Of a stretch of 64,000 nt of DNA, positions 14,433-23,042 are shown in pieces. The notes below the pieces were generated by a model. The model was not told the DNA's origin and searched no databases. It worked only from the letters and a program-made list of their open reading frames with translations. A program made the translations under genes and the position numbers. Each line of letters starts with the position of its first letter. The first letter of the stretch is position 1. Source of the DNA: Lentzea sp. NBRC 102530 (GTDB lineage: Bacteria; Actinomycetota; Actinomycetes; Mycobacteriales; Pseudonocardiaceae); contig NZ_BSTF01000001.1 in assembly GCF_030269365.1 (NCBI RefSeq), positions 310,001-374,000 on the forward strand, in the 5' to 3' direction.

Positions 14433-15547
14433 CCTGCGACGAATGCGGAACGGCGCTGACCGCTCCCGGCAAGTACTGCTCGGGCGCCTGCCGTCAGCGC
14501 GCCTATCGACGCCGTGCGCGCGACGTCGTGCCCACGTCGTTGCGGCTCGACTCGTTCATCGGCCGTGCCGCCGAGGTCGCGGATCTCACGAAACTGTTGG
14601 CGCGCACCAGGATCGTCACCGTGACGGGACCGCCGGGCGTCGGCAAGTCCCGGCTCGTGCACGAGGTGGTCGCGCACCGGCAGAACGTGCTGTTCGTCGA
14701 ACTCGCGGACGTGAGCCGGGTGCCGGACCTGCTCACCGCCGAACCGGCGTTGCTGGTGCTCGACGGCTGCGAAGGCGTGGCCGGCGACTGCGCGGCCTTG
14801 ATCGCGCGGCACCCGTCGTTGCGGGTGCTGGCCACGAGTCATTCGCCGCTGGCCGTGGCGGGGGAGCAGCAGTACCGGCTGAAGCCGTTGAGCCGGCACG
14901 AGTCGAAGCGGCTGTTCAGCGACCGGGCGACGGCGCTCGACAGCGAGTTCGACGCGAAGTCCGCGCTGCTGGACTTCGTGTGCGAGCAGCTCGACCGGTT
15001 GCCGCTGGCGCTCGAACTCGCGGCCAGGCTGGTGCGGGTGCTGACGCTGGAGGAGATCGCGGGCCGGCTCGACGACAGGTTCGCCGTCCTCACGCACGCC
15101 CCGCGCGACGCCCCGGCGCACCACCGGTCGCTGCACGCGGCGTTCGACCGGGCCTACCAGCTGCTCACGGACGAGGAGAAGGTGGCGCTGCACCAGTTCG
15201 CGCTCGTGCCCGGGACCATCGACGCCGACCTCGCGGAGCGTCTCCAGGCGCGCTCGTTGCTGGAACCCGGCCCCGCGATGCTCGAGTCGGTGCGGCAGTT
15301 CGCGTTGCCGGGCGTGTCCGTGGCGCCGCCGAGCCCGCAGGCCGAACCGGAGGAGACCGCGCTGTCGTGGCGCGACGAACGGCTGCTGCGCGTCGCGGCC
15401 ATGGTCGCGGAAGGCCTGACGAACAAGCAGATCGCGGACGACCTGCACGTGTCGTTGCGGACCGTGGAGGCGGACGTGCGCGACCTCAAGACGGTGCTGG
15501 GCGTGCGGTCGCGCGCCCAGATCGCCGCCTGGACTACGCGGGCGTGA
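14429..15547 (+). CDS. ATPase-LuxR regulator with N-terminal zinc knuckle
   Basis: This 372-residue protein is translationally coupled to the previous regulator. It starts with a compact Cys4 motif (C3, C6, C17 and C21 in MTCDECG and YCSGAC), seen in some small DNA-binding or HTH-associated actinobacterial proteins. An ATPase follows with Walker A GPPGVGKS (67-74) and Walker B LLVLDGCEG. A shortened helical region and a C-terminal LuxR domain (LLRVAAMVAEGLTNKQIADD, then TVEADVRDLKTVLGV) end the protein. It lacks most of the TPR part of its neighbour. The two probably arose by duplication and may form a mixed complex. The target genes are unknown. Its end overlaps the convergent DedA gene by 14 bases. 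Confidence 0.88.
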   Translation: MTCDECGTALTAPGKYCSGACRQRAYRRRARDVVPTSLRLDSFIGRAAEVADLTKLLARTRIVTVTGPPGVGKSRLVHEVVAHRQNVLFVELADVSRVPDLLTAEPALLVLDGCEGVAGDCAALIARHPSLRVLATSHSPLAVAGEQQYRLKPLSRHESKRLFSDRATALDSEFDAKSALLDFVCEQLDRLPLALELAARLVRVLTLEEIAGRLDDRFAVLTHAPRDAPAHHRSLHAAFDRAYQLLTDEEKVALHQFALVPGTIDADLAERLQARSLLEPGPAMLESVRQFALPGVSVAPPSPQAEPEETALSWRDERLLRVAAMVAEGLTNKQIADDLHVSLRTVEADVRDLKTVLGVRSRAQIAAWTTRA

Positions 15548-16184
15548 CCTCTTCCGCCTTTTCGGCGTTCTCGGCCTTCTCTGCGGCCTTGGCGAGGCGC
15601 TTCTTCACGATGAACACGCCGGCCACACCGAGCACCACCGCGATCGCGAGACCCGCGTAGGAAAAGCCCTTCAGCCACTTCTCGGCGACGACGCCCAGGT
15701 AGTAGACGGCCGCCGCCGTGCCGCCCGCCCAGACGATGCCGCCCGCCGCGTTGGCCGCCAGGAACTTGCCGTACGGCATGTGCATCGACCCGGCCAGCGG
15801 CCCGGCGAGAATGCGCAGCAGAGCCACAAACCGGCCGAAGAACACGGCCCACGCGCCCCGTTTCTGGAACACCCGGCGGGCGTGGTCGAGCTGCGTTTCC
15901 CCGAAGTGCTTGGGGAATTTGCGTCCCATCCAGGCGAACAGGCGCGGCCCGCCCTTGCGTCCGATGAGGTACCCGAAGTTGTCGCCGATGATGGCGCCCG
16001 CGCTCGCCCACACGCCGATCCACAGCGGGCTCAGCTCGTCGTGCTGTGACGCCAGCAACGAGGCCGTGACCAGCACGATCTCGCCGGGCAACGGGATGCC
16101 GAGCGACTCGAAGCCGATCACCAGGCCGACGATGACGTACACGAGCAGAGGTGGAATGGCTTCGAGCCACTGTTCGATCGGCAC
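15534..16184 (-). CDS. DedA-family membrane protein, copy 1
   Basis: This 216-residue integral membrane protein has the DedA/SNARE-associated pattern. It shows FESLGIPLPGE in the first re-entrant loop, GDNFGYLIGRKGG, and FFGRFVALLRILAGPLAGSM with the conserved Phe-x-Arg and Gly residues. DedA proteins include flippases for undecaprenyl phosphate and phospholipids and affect envelope stability. The C-terminal 25 residues form a charged Lys/Ala/Glu tail outside the membrane. The GTG start is 23 bases from the divergent ccdA start. A second, distinct DedA protein is encoded at 51266-51859. Confidence 0.92.
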   Translation of the reverse strand: MPIEQWLEAIPPLLVYVIVGLVIGFESLGIPLPGEIVLVTASLLASQHDELSPLWIGVWASAGAIIGDNFGYLIGRKGGPRLFAWMGRKFPKHFGETQLDHARRVFQKRGAWAVFFGRFVALLRILAGPLAGSMHMPYGKFLAANAAGGIVWAGGTAAAVYYLGVVAEKWLKGFSYAGLAIAVVLGVAGVFIVKKRLAKAAEKAENAEKAEEVTPA

Positions 16185-16207
16185 GTCCCCACCCTAACCT
16201 CTGCCGC

Positions 16208-16999
16208 GTGAACGAGCTCGCGCTAGCGGTTCTCGCGGGAATGGTGGCCACGGTCAACCCGTGCGGTTTCGCGATGCTGCCCGCCTATTTGGCGCTGGTG
16301 GCCCGGGACTCACCCGCACGTGCCTTTATGTCCGGTTTGACGATGGCGGCCGGATTCGTCACTTTCTTCGGCGCATTCGGAATTCTGGTCAGCCCAGTGG
16401 CCGCGACGCTGAAGCGCCACCTGCCGTTCGTGACGGTCGTGATCGGGCTCGTGATGCTCGTCGTCGGCGTGCTCCTGCTGCTGGGCAAGGACCTCTACGT
16501 CCGGCTGCCCAAGCTGTCCGCCGCGCCGCGCAGCCTGTGGTCCATGTACGGCTACGGCATCGCGTTCGCCATCGCCTCTCTCTCGTGCGCGATCGGCCCG
16601 TTCCTCGCCGTGGTGGGCGCATCGCTGCAAACGGGCGTGTTCGCGTTTCTGGCCTATGCACTGGGTATGGGGCTCGTGGTCACCGTGCTGGCCGTGACGG
16701 GTTCCGCGCTCGCACCGCACGTGCGTCACCTACTGCCACACGTCGGTCGCATCGGCGGTGTGGTTCTCGTAGTCGTCGGCGCCTACGTGACCTACTACGG
16801 CGTCTACGAGCTACGGCTGTTCCTGGCCGGTGGCAGCGCCATCGACCCGGTCGTGCGGGGCGCGGGGCGGGTCCAGTCGACGCTCGTGCAGATCGTGTCG
16901 GCGCTGGGGCCGTGGCCGTTCGTGGTGGTGTTGGTCGTCGTCGGTGCGTGGTGGCTGAACCGGAGGAGGCGCAGGGCCGTACGTCCTGACGGGAGGTGA
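16208..16999 (+). CDS. ccdA: CcdA-type cytochrome c biogenesis / disulfide-shuttle membrane protein
   Basis: This 263-residue protein has about 7 membrane segments. The opening VATVNPCGFAMLPAYLALV contains the conserved Pro-Cys-Gly of CcdA/DsbD, and the second Cys appears as SLSCAIGPFLAVV. The two cysteines pass electrons from cytoplasmic thioredoxin to partners outside the membrane. I chose GTG at 16208 because the protein then begins at the usual family start. The thioredoxin-like lipoprotein encoded 8 bases downstream is the likely partner. The final segment and basic tail (WWLNRRRRRAV) extend beyond the minimal CcdA core. Confidence 0.92.
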   Translation: MNELALAVLAGMVATVNPCGFAMLPAYLALVARDSPARAFMSGLTMAAGFVTFFGAFGILVSPVAATLKRHLPFVTVVIGLVMLVVGVLLLLGKDLYVRLPKLSAAPRSLWSMYGYGIAFAIASLSCAIGPFLAVVGASLQTGVFAFLAYALGMGLVVTVLAVTGSALAPHVRHLLPHVGRIGGVVLVVVGAYVTYYGVYELRLFLAGGSAIDPVVRGAGRVQSTLVQIVSALGPWPFVVVLVVVGAWWLNRRRRRAVRPDGR

Positions 17000-17007
17000 G
17001 GAGCCGA

Positions 17008-17481
17008 ATGCGCATCCTCGGAGTGCTGCTAGGGATCCTGCTGCTCGCCGGTTGCGCGGAGAAGACGCCGCCGCCGGAGAAGTTCCAGTTCACCGCGAAG
17101 ACGGTGGACGGCGCGGAGTTCCGCGGCGACAAGCTCGTCGGACAGCCCGCCGTGCTGTGGTTCTGGACGCCGTGGTGCCCGTCCTGCAACGCCGAGGCCG
17201 AGACCGTCGAGGCGCTCGCCAAACGGCACGACGAGGTCCAGTTCGTCGGCGTCGCGGCCGAGGACCAGCTCGACGCGATGAAGAAGTTCGTGGCCGACCA
17301 CCGGATGAGCAGCTTCCCGCACCTCGCCGACCTCGACGGCTCCGTGTGGAAGCGGTTCGGCGTCACGGCGCAGCCGACGTTCGCGTTCGTGAGCGTCGAC
17401 GGCTCGGTCGAACTCCTGATCGGTTCACCCACCGAGGAACAGCTCGACGAGCGAGTTTCCTCTTTGGTGCCGAAGACTTGA
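17008..17481 (+). CDS. Thioredoxin-like redoxin lipoprotein (TlpA/ResA type)
   Basis: This 157-residue protein has a lipoprotein signal with Cys16 (ILLLAGC) as the lipid-anchored residue. The thioredoxin fold follows, with active site WCPSC (C57, C60) and a cis-Pro at TAQPTFAFV. The ATG at 17008 is favoured by a GAGG site in the overlap with ccdA. Proteins of this type receive electrons from CcdA and reduce apocytochrome c or other extracytoplasmic disulfides. Operon spacing of 8 bases supports the pairing. The active-site dipeptide Pro-Ser differs from the Glu-Pro of ResA, so the redox potential may differ. Confidence 0.92.
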   Translation: MRILGVLLGILLLAGCAEKTPPPEKFQFTAKTVDGAEFRGDKLVGQPAVLWFWTPWCPSCNAEAETVEALAKRHDEVQFVGVAAEDQLDAMKKFVADHRMSSFPHLADLDGSVWKRFGVTAQPTFAFVSVDGSVELLIGSPTEEQLDERVSSLVPKT

Positions 17482-17638
17482 TCCCAGTGAAATCACCAGG
17501 TCCCCTGGCAGCACCATCTCCTCAGTAGAAAGACCCTGCTGTGTCGGGACCAACGCCTGGTTCGGCGTTGCGATCGAATTCGTATCGTCGAACTGGCCGC
17601 GCGGCGCTGCCGCGCGTCCTCTGAGGAGGCAGGTGTCG

Positions 17639-17929
17639 ATGGACTACATCCAGGTCTCGCTCGCGGAGGCCATCCCCGAGCAGGCCAGGGACTACGCGTC
17701 CGCGCGGATCGGATCTCTGGAGCGGTACGCGCCGGACCGCGTCGACTTCGCGTGGGTCAACCTGACCTCGGACAAGTCCGTGATCCACGCGCACGCGCGG
17801 CTCGACCTGAAGTGGGTCGAGGTGCAGGCGTACGCCGAGGGCGACACGGTGACCGAGGTGATCGACCTGGTGCGCGAACGCATGCGGCGGCAGCTCGTCT
17901 CGATGCGCGGCGTGCCGGTGCACAACTGA
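17639..17929 (+). CDS. Short HPF/RaiA-like (S30AE-type) ribosome-associated protein
   Basis: This is a 96-residue protein. I chose ATG at 17639, 9 bases after AGGAGG; the GTG at 17633 is too close to that site. The pattern of two helices and four strands matches one S30AE/HPF domain: ARDYASARIGSLERYAPDRV, then FAWVNLTSD, ARLDLKWVEVQAYAEG, and EVIDLVRERMRRQL. HPF/RaiA proteins bind the ribosome A/P region in stationary phase. This one lacks the C-terminal dimerisation domain of long HPF, and the fit is only moderate. Its last two codons and stop codon form the first unit of a tandem repeat array (17921-18001), which is unusual. Confidence 0.6.
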   Translation: MDYIQVSLAEAIPEQARDYASARIGSLERYAPDRVDFAWVNLTSDKSVIHAHARLDLKWVEVQAYAEGDTVTEVIDLVRERMRRQLVSMRGVPVHN

Positions 17930-18001
17930 TCTGGGCAACAACTGATCTGGGCAACAACTGATCTGGGCAACAACTGATTCCGGGCAACAACTGATTCCGG
18001 G
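17921..18001. repeat. 16/17-bp tandem repeat starting at a stop codon, five units
   Basis: The first unit (CACAACTGATCTGGG) includes the His-Asn-stop codons of the HPF-like gene. It is followed by two copies of CAACAACTGATCTGGG and two of CAACAACTGATTCCGGG. Units of the same type are identical, so the array is recent. The repeat seems to be an expansion of the gene's own 3' end. Confidence 0.85.
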
Positions 18002-18007
18002 CAACCT

Positions 18008-18150
18008 CAGCTCACCTTCCGCACCGTCCCGCCGGGATCCCGAGTTCGCGCGCGACGATCGCCGCGTGCGACGGCGGTGCGCCACGTCCGTCACCACCGC
18101 GGCGGCGCGGGTGAACAACGGTCCGCCCGACCCGGCACCCAGCACCCGGC
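18008..18150 (-). pseudogene. Remnant of a PEP-utilising enzyme (mobile phosphohistidine domain), frameshifted
   Basis: Read on the minus strand, 18150-18084 encodes GPLFTRAAAVVTDV. After loss of about one base near 18083 the next frame gives GAPPSHAAIVARELGIPA. Together these match the swivelling phosphohistidine domain of PEP synthase, pyruvate phosphate dikinase and rifampin phosphotransferase (typical TPLFTRAAAVVTD then SHAAIVARE, with His as the phosphate carrier). Similarity stops after GIPA, and a stop codon follows. Nothing of the ATP-grasp part is present. It is therefore a decayed fragment of about 45 codons, not a functional gene. It lies next to the tandem repeat at 17921-18001. 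Confidence 0.7.
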
Positions 18151-18184
18151 GTCGGTCAGCGCCGCAACGTCCGCGACACCTCGA

Positions 18185-19213
18185 TCAGCCACCCGAGCTC
18201 GGCGTCCGGGTCCTCCGGCCGGTTGTCCGGCGCCGCAACCCGTCCTCGATCAACGCCGCCTCCGCCGCACCGTCCCCCGGCACCGCGGTGGGATCGAGGT
18301 GCGGCCGCAACCGCAGCCGCCCGTCCCAGATCTCGATGATCCGCCGGTACAGCGCGTGCTCGGGGTGGCGGAACCCCGCGAGCCGCGTGGGCACGTCCAG
18401 GGCCAGTCCGGGGAACTCCGCGTGCAAGGCCCTCCACAACGGCCCGAGCCGCCGGTAGGACCGGTTGACGCGGAACCAGTGCGCGAGGTGGTCGAGCCCG
18501 AGCCGGCCACCCACCAGCGGCAGCGCGATGCCGAGGAACACCAGTCCCGAGGCGGTGAGGTAGAGGTTGCCGATCAGGTTGCCGCGGATCGCCGGGACCA
18601 CGACGCCCAGTTGGTAGGTGACCATCGCCGAGATCCGCACCACCGTGTACGCGACGGCGATCACGGCCGCCAGCGCGATCGCGATCAGCCCGTACCGCAG
18701 CGAGAACCGCTCGGCGATCAGCACGTACGCCCAGGAGGCCCGGATCAGCCCGACGCACAGCACGGCGAGCGCGACGAGGTAGACGTAGCCGGACGCGGAG
18801 GTCACCGGCACCTGGATCTCCTCGGAGGCGTGCGCCAGCACCTCCTCGTAGTTCGACGGCACGAGCGCGAACAGCACCACCACCAGCACGACCACGGCGG
18901 ACGTCCACCGCAGCACGGAACTGCGCGCACCCGGCCTGACCACGTGCAGGAACCCGCGCTGTGCGCAGGCGGCGGCGAGCAACGTGCCGCAGTTGGACAG
19001 CGTGCCCGCCGTGTTCAGCGTCGTGACGGCGTCCACGGCCGCGCGGACCACGCTGAATTGCAGCACCAGCGATGCCGTGAGGACGCCGAGCGACGCGGTG
19101 ATCCACGTCATGGCCGGGTTCGCACCGCGGTGCAGCTGGAACAGCCGCAGCACCAGCGCGGCGCACCCGGTGGCGACGACCGCGAGCACGTACTGCTGGG
19201 CGGACCAGTTCAC
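18185..19213 (-). CDS. MAB_1171c-type membrane protein (DUF6545-like)
   Basis: This 342-residue protein has about seven membrane segments in the first 230 residues and a soluble Arg-rich C-terminal part of about 110 residues (LAHWFRVNRSYRRLGPLWRA, then EHALYRRIIEIWDGRLRL). That pattern is typical of the actinobacterial MAB_1171c family of putative transporters, whose function is unknown. The GTG start at 19213 overlaps the stop of the upstream ImmA/IrrE-like protease gene (GTGA). The pair is found repeatedly in actinobacteria and probably works as one module. The PEP-enzyme remnant follows downstream. Confidence 0.85.
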   Translation of the reverse strand: MNWSAQQYVLAVVATGCAALVLRLFQLHRGANPAMTWITASLGVLTASLVLQFSVVRAAVDAVTTLNTAGTLSNCGTLLAAACAQRGFLHVVRPGARSSVLRWTSAVVVLVVVLFALVPSNYEEVLAHASEEIQVPVTSASGYVYLVALAVLCVGLIRASWAYVLIAERFSLRYGLIAIALAAVIAVAYTVVRISAMVTYQLGVVVPAIRGNLIGNLYLTASGLVFLGIALPLVGGRLGLDHLAHWFRVNRSYRRLGPLWRALHAEFPGLALDVPTRLAGFRHPEHALYRRIIEIWDGRLRLRPHLDPTAVPGDGAAEAALIEDGLRRRTTGRRTRTPSSGG

Positions 19214-19716
19214 GAGCCGAGTCCCGGTGCGAGGGCCGCCTCGACGCGGTCGAGCAGCGCGCAGAGTTCGGGGGAGAGGGGACGCACCCGGGACGGCAGT
19301 TTCCGGGCGCGTTCGAGCACGAGCATCGCGAACATCTCCGCCTGTCGTTCCTCGGGATCGCTGTAGGCGGTCCTGCCGAGCACCGACCTGACCATCGCGG
19401 GGTCGAGCGACGGCAACAACAGCCGCAACGCCAGGTCGGGATCGGGCTGCGGGGTCTCGTGGTCGCAGAGCAGGTGGCCCAGCTCGTGCAGGATGATGTG
19501 TTCCTGGTGCATCGGGCTGGTGCCCGCCGCGTACCAGATGTGGTCGGTCGTGCCGGTCGCGATCCACAGGCCGCTCGGGCCCTCCGGCGGCATCGTCGCC
19601 GCCTTCAGCACGATCGGCCGTTGCCTCGTCGCGGCGATCCGGCGGACGAGCTCCTCGACGCTGAACGGGTCGGGCACGTCCAGGAGTGCCACGATCTCAG
19701 CCAGCCGCCCGGTCAC
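19210..19716 (-). CDS. ImmA/IrrE-like zinc metalloprotease
   Basis: This 168-residue cytoplasmic protein starts with GTG at 19716. It carries the zinc motif HELGH (residues 77-81 in [13 protein letters not shown]), with a further acidic residue downstream, as in the ImmA/IrrE (DUF955) family. Members cut HTH repressors in response to stress or mobile-element signals. There is no fused HTH domain here. The coupled membrane protein gene may encode the sensor or effector. The start is divergent from the YCII/ECF42 pair with a 69-base gap. Confidence 0.88.
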   Translation of the reverse strand: MTGRLAEIVALLDVPDPFSVEELVRRIAATRQRPIVLKAATMPPEGPSGLWIATGTTDHIWYAAGTSPMHQEHIILHELGHLLCDHETPQPDPDLALRLLLPSLDPAMVRSVLGRTAYSDPEERQAEMFAMLVLERARKLPSRVRPLSPELCALLDRVEAALAPGLGS

Positions 19717-19785
19717 GGAACAGAACGTACACGGCTGTCGAAACGGGCCTTCCGCGTTCGTACACGGGGGGAGAGGAGAACCACG

Positions 19786-20133
19786 ATGACGCAGAAGTAC
19801 CTGCTCAGCATCTACCAGCCCGACGGCGAGGTGCCGCCGCCCGAGGTGCTCGAGCCGATCATGGCGAACCTCGCCGCGCTCAACGAGGAGATGCGGGCGA
19901 AGGGCGCGTGGGTGTTCGCCGCCGGCCTGCACCCGCCGTCGACCGCGACCGTGCTCCGGGCGAAGGACGACGACGTGCTGATGACCGACGGACCGTTCGC
20001 CGAGGGCAAGGAGCACATCGGCGGGTTCACCGTCGTCCAGGCCGAGGACCTGGACGAGGCGCTCGACTGGGGCCGCCGGCTCGCCGAGGTGCTCAGCCCG
20101 TTGCCGATCGAGGTCAGGCCGATCGCGGTCTGA
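19786..20133 (+). CDS. YCII-domain (DGPF) protein paired with an ECF42 sigma factor
   Basis: This 115-residue protein has the YCII/DGPF signature ([16 protein letters not shown]) near its middle and the family opening [15 protein letters not shown]. An Asp/His pair in the ferredoxin-like fold is thought to be the active site, but the reaction is unknown. The ATG follows a GAGAGGAG site. The last base of its stop codon overlaps the next gene's start (TGATG). DGPF genes next to ECF42 sigma genes are a well-known arrangement. The DGPF proteins are usually targets of the sigma factor. Confidence 0.92.
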   Translation: MTQKYLLSIYQPDGEVPPPEVLEPIMANLAALNEEMRAKGAWVFAAGLHPPSTATVLRAKDDDVLMTDGPFAEGKEHIGGFTVVQAEDLDEALDWGRRLAEVLSPLPIEVRPIAV

Positions 20134-21329
20134 TGGTCGAGGAGGTCTTCCGGGCCGAGTACGGCCGCGCGGTGTCCGTCCTGACCCGCTTCCTCGGCGA
20201 CCTCGACCTCGCCGAGGAGGCCGTGCAGGACGCGTTCGCCAAGGCCGTCCAGCGCTGGCCGGTCGACGGAACGCCACCGTCCCCGGCGGGCTGGATCATC
20301 ACGACGGCCCGCAACCAGGCGATCGACCGCCTGCGCCGCGAGACCAAGGGCCGCGAGAAGCACGCGCAGGCCGGACTGCTGCATCCCGAGCCCGCACCGG
20401 AGGAGGTGGAGGACGTGCCCGACGAACGACTGAGGCTGATCTTCACCTGCTGCCACCCGTCGCTCGCGCGGCAGGCCCAGGTCGCCCTCACGCTGAAACT
20501 GCTCGGCGGCCTGAGCACGGCGGAGATCGCCAGGGCGTTCCTCGTGCCGGAACCCACGATGGCGCAACGGATCGTGCGCGCGAAGGGCAAGATCCGCGCG
20601 GCCCGCGTGCCGTACCGGGTGCCGCGCGACGCCGACCTGCCCGCCCGCTTGGGCGCCGTGCTGGCCGTCCTGTACCTGATCTTCAACGAGGGCTGGCTCG
20701 ACAAGCACGACCTGGCCGACGAGGCGATCCGGCTCACCCGCGTGCTGGCCGGGCTCATGCCGGACGAACCCGAGGTGCGCGGCCTGCTGGCGTTGATGCT
20801 GCTCATCGCCTCACGACGGGACGCCCGCCTGCGGGACGGCCGGATCGTGCTGCTGGAGGACCAGGACCGGACGCGGTGGGACGCGGACCTGATCGCCGAG
20901 GGGCAGGACCTGGTGCGCTACTGCCTGCGCCGCAACCAGCCCGGCCCGTACCAGGTCCAGGCCGCGATCAACGCCGTGCACAGCGACCCGCCGACGGACT
21001 GGCACCAGGTCGTCGCCCTCTACGACCAGCTGATGGCGTTGACCCCGAGCCCGGTCGTCGCCCTGCACCGGGCGGTCGCGATCGCCGAGACCGAAGGCCC
21101 GCGCCGAGCACTGGCCGAGGTCGACGCACTGGACCTCGACCGCTACCACCTGTTCCACGCCGTGCGCGCGGACCTGCTGCAACGCCTCGGCGAAGATCCG
21201 AGGGCAGCCCTCGAGGCCGCGCTGGACCGGGCCGAACACCCGGCCGAACGCGACCTGCTGGCCGAACGCCTACGCGTCCTCGGGCTTGCGCCGCCGGACC
21301 AGCAGGATCGCGCCGACGACCACCACTAG
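20133..21329 (+). CDS. ECF42-group RNA polymerase sigma factor with long C-terminal TPR-like extension
   Basis: This 398-residue protein has sigma region 2 at the N-terminus ([20 protein letters not shown], then [16 protein letters not shown]). Region 4 follows at about residues 105-165 ([20 protein letters not shown], then [17 protein letters not shown]). About 220 further residues form helical repeats, including [15 protein letters not shown] and LMLL segments typical of the ECF42 group. In that group the extension takes the place of an anti-sigma factor. It is coupled to the DGPF gene. Its last 60 bases overlap the convergent copC-like gene. Confidence 0.93.
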   Translation: MVEEVFRAEYGRAVSVLTRFLGDLDLAEEAVQDAFAKAVQRWPVDGTPPSPAGWIITTARNQAIDRLRRETKGREKHAQAGLLHPEPAPEEVEDVPDERLRLIFTCCHPSLARQAQVALTLKLLGGLSTAEIARAFLVPEPTMAQRIVRAKGKIRAARVPYRVPRDADLPARLGAVLAVLYLIFNEGWLDKHDLADEAIRLTRVLAGLMPDEPEVRGLLALMLLIASRRDARLRDGRIVLLEDQDRTRWDADLIAEGQDLVRYCLRRNQPGPYQVQAAINAVHSDPPTDWHQVVALYDQLMALTPSPVVALHRAVAIAETEGPRRALAEVDALDLDRYHLFHAVRADLLQRLGEDPRAALEAALDRAEHPAERDLLAERLRVLGLAPPDQQDRADDHH

Positions 21330-21827
21330 CCCGATCAGGAGCCACACCCACAGCGGCACCCCACCGGACTCGGCGGGCGTCGTCGACGGGGGAGCGTTCG
21401 ACGCGGGAGCGCTGGACACGGCCGTGGAGGGAGGCGGCGCGCTGGACGAGGTCTGCTCCGGCACGGTCATGGTGAAGGCGAACGTGCCGGTGATGGTGTC
21501 GCCGTCCTCGGACTTGGCCGCCCACGCCACGGTGTGCGCGCCCGACTTGGCCGCCTTGACGTCGAGGGTCGCCGTGATCGTCCTGTCGACGGCCTGCGCC
21601 TGGGTGACGGGCACCTTGGAGCCGTCGGCGCCCGTGACGGTGACCGCGGCCCCGTCCGGCAGCTGGATCGACTCGCTGAACACCAGCTCGACGGTCGCGG
21701 GCGGGGCGGCCAGGGTCGCGCCGGACGCCGGGGTGCTGCTCCTGAGCTCGGCGTGGGCCTGGGCGGGGACGACCACGGCCGTCGCGGCGAGCAGTGCCAG
21801 CACGAGGGCGCTGAAGTAACGCGTCAC
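21270..21827 (-). CDS. CopC-domain copper resistance-like protein, membrane anchored
   Basis: This 185-residue protein has a signal peptide (cleavage near AQAHAEL). The mature N-terminal His in AHAEL and the strand pattern ([35 protein letters not shown]) match CopC/YobA. CopC binds copper with an N-terminal His and further His/Met residues. The second copper-ligand region ([16 protein letters not shown]) keeps the family pattern. A Ser/Pro-rich linker (125-155) and one C-terminal membrane segment ([20 protein letters not shown]) anchor it outside the cell. No CopD or YcnI partner is adjacent. It overlaps the ECF42 gene tail to tail by 60 bases. Confidence 0.9.
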   Translation of the reverse strand: MTRYFSALVLALLAATAVVVPAQAHAELRSSTPASGATLAAPPATVELVFSESIQLPDGAAVTVTGADGSKVPVTQAQAVDRTITATLDVKAAKSGAHTVAWAAKSEDGDTITGTFAFTMTVPEQTSSSAPPPSTAVSSAPASNAPPSTTPAESGGVPLWVWLLIGLVVVVGAILLVRRRKPEDA

Positions 21828-21866
21828 GTGCGCAGCGTAACGGCAGGGTCGATCAGTCCGGCAGCC

Positions 21867-23042
21867 TCAGTTCGTCCCGGAACCGGCGACCAGCGCTCCG
21901 GCCGGCACGAACGCCAGCCCGGTCGCGACCAGCGCGGCCGCCCCGGCCACGAGCGCCGGCGCGTTCGGTTCCACCTCGTACAGCACACCGGTCAGCAAGG
22001 GCCCCGCCACGAACGCCACCCCGCTCGTCAGCGTCACGAGCCCGGCGACCAGGCCCTGTCGGCGCGGCCCGGCCCCGAGCGAGGCGGTCGCGGTGAACCC
22101 GGTGACGCCGAGGCCGACGCCCAGCGCCGCGACCAGCAGCGCCAGCGTCAGCACCCCGGCCGACGGCGCGGTGGCGAGCAGCGCGTACCCGGCCACGGCG
22201 ACCGGTGCGCCGACCTTCAGCAGCCGGTCCGGCGTCCACCTCAGCACCGGCACCAGCACACCCTGGGCCAGCAACAACCCGAGCCCGGCCGCGAGCATCA
22301 CCCCGCCGATCGCCCCGGACTCGATCCGCTCCCGGTCGGCGGCGAGGTACACGACGACGACCTCCGCGATCGCGAAGGACAGGTACAGCAACACCCCGGC
22401 GCCGAACGCGGGCAGCAGCTCCACCGGCCGCACCCGCACCGGTTCGTGCGGCACGGGCACCGGGGGCTTCACCGACACGAGCACCACGGCCGCCGCCACC
22501 AGGGCCAGGACGGGCGCCAGGTAGACCGGCAACGTCATCGAACTCGCCGCGAGCACGCCGGCGATGATCGGACCGGCGAGGACACCGAGGCTCTGCGCCG
22601 CGCCCACGAAACCGACCGCGCGGGTGCGGTCCCCGACGCCGGCCGTCGTGAGACCCGCGACGGCGAGCGCCGCGACCAGCACCGCCGCGATGCCGATCCC
22701 GAACACCACCCCGCGGAACAGCAGCACCAGCAGGAACGCCACGTCCGTGCTCAGCGTCCCGGTGAGCCCGAGCGACACGACCGCGGCGAACCCGGCCGGC
22801 CCTGCGACGCCCAGCACGAGTCCGGCGATCAGCACGACGCGGGCACCGGCGGCGTCGAGCAGCAGTCCCCACAACGGGCTCGCGATCGCCGTCGCCACGG
22901 ACGCGACCGAGAACAGCAGACCGATCTGGGCCGTCGGCAGCCCGAACCCCGCGGCGAGCGGGCCGGCGACGGAGGCGAGTTGCTGCTGCACCAGGTACAT
23001 CAGCAGCAAGGCGATCAGCACTGGTGGCAGCGTTCTGGGCAC
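21867..23042 (-). CDS. MFS transporter, unknown substrate
   Basis: This 391-residue membrane protein has 12 predicted segments. The start is GTG at 23042, 6 bases after a GGGGG site. The first segment (LPPVLIALLLMYLVQQQLAS) is followed by a motif A-like stretch (ASPLWGLLLDAAGARVV). Another conserved piece is RTRAVGFVGAAQSLGVLAGP in the motif C region, which marks drug:H+ antiporters. The substrate is not clear. The gene is divergent from two HATPase genes (127-base gap) and is not obviously in an operon. Confidence 0.85.
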   Translation of the reverse strand: MPRTLPPVLIALLLMYLVQQQLASVAGPLAAGFGLPTAQIGLLFSVASVATAIASPLWGLLLDAAGARVVLIAGLVLGVAGPAGFAAVVSLGLTGTLSTDVAFLLVLLFRGVVFGIGIAAVLVAALAVAGLTTAGVGDRTRAVGFVGAAQSLGVLAGPIIAGVLAASSMTLPVYLAPVLALVAAAVVLVSVKPPVPVPHEPVRVRPVELLPAFGAGVLLYLSFAIAEVVVVYLAADRERIESGAIGGVMLAAGLGLLLAQGVLVPVLRWTPDRLLKVGAPVAVAGYALLATAPSAGVLTLALLVAALGVGLGVTGFTATASLGAGPRRQGLVAGLVTLTSGVAFVAGPLLTGVLYEVEPNAPALVAGAAALVATGLAFVPAGALVAGSGTN

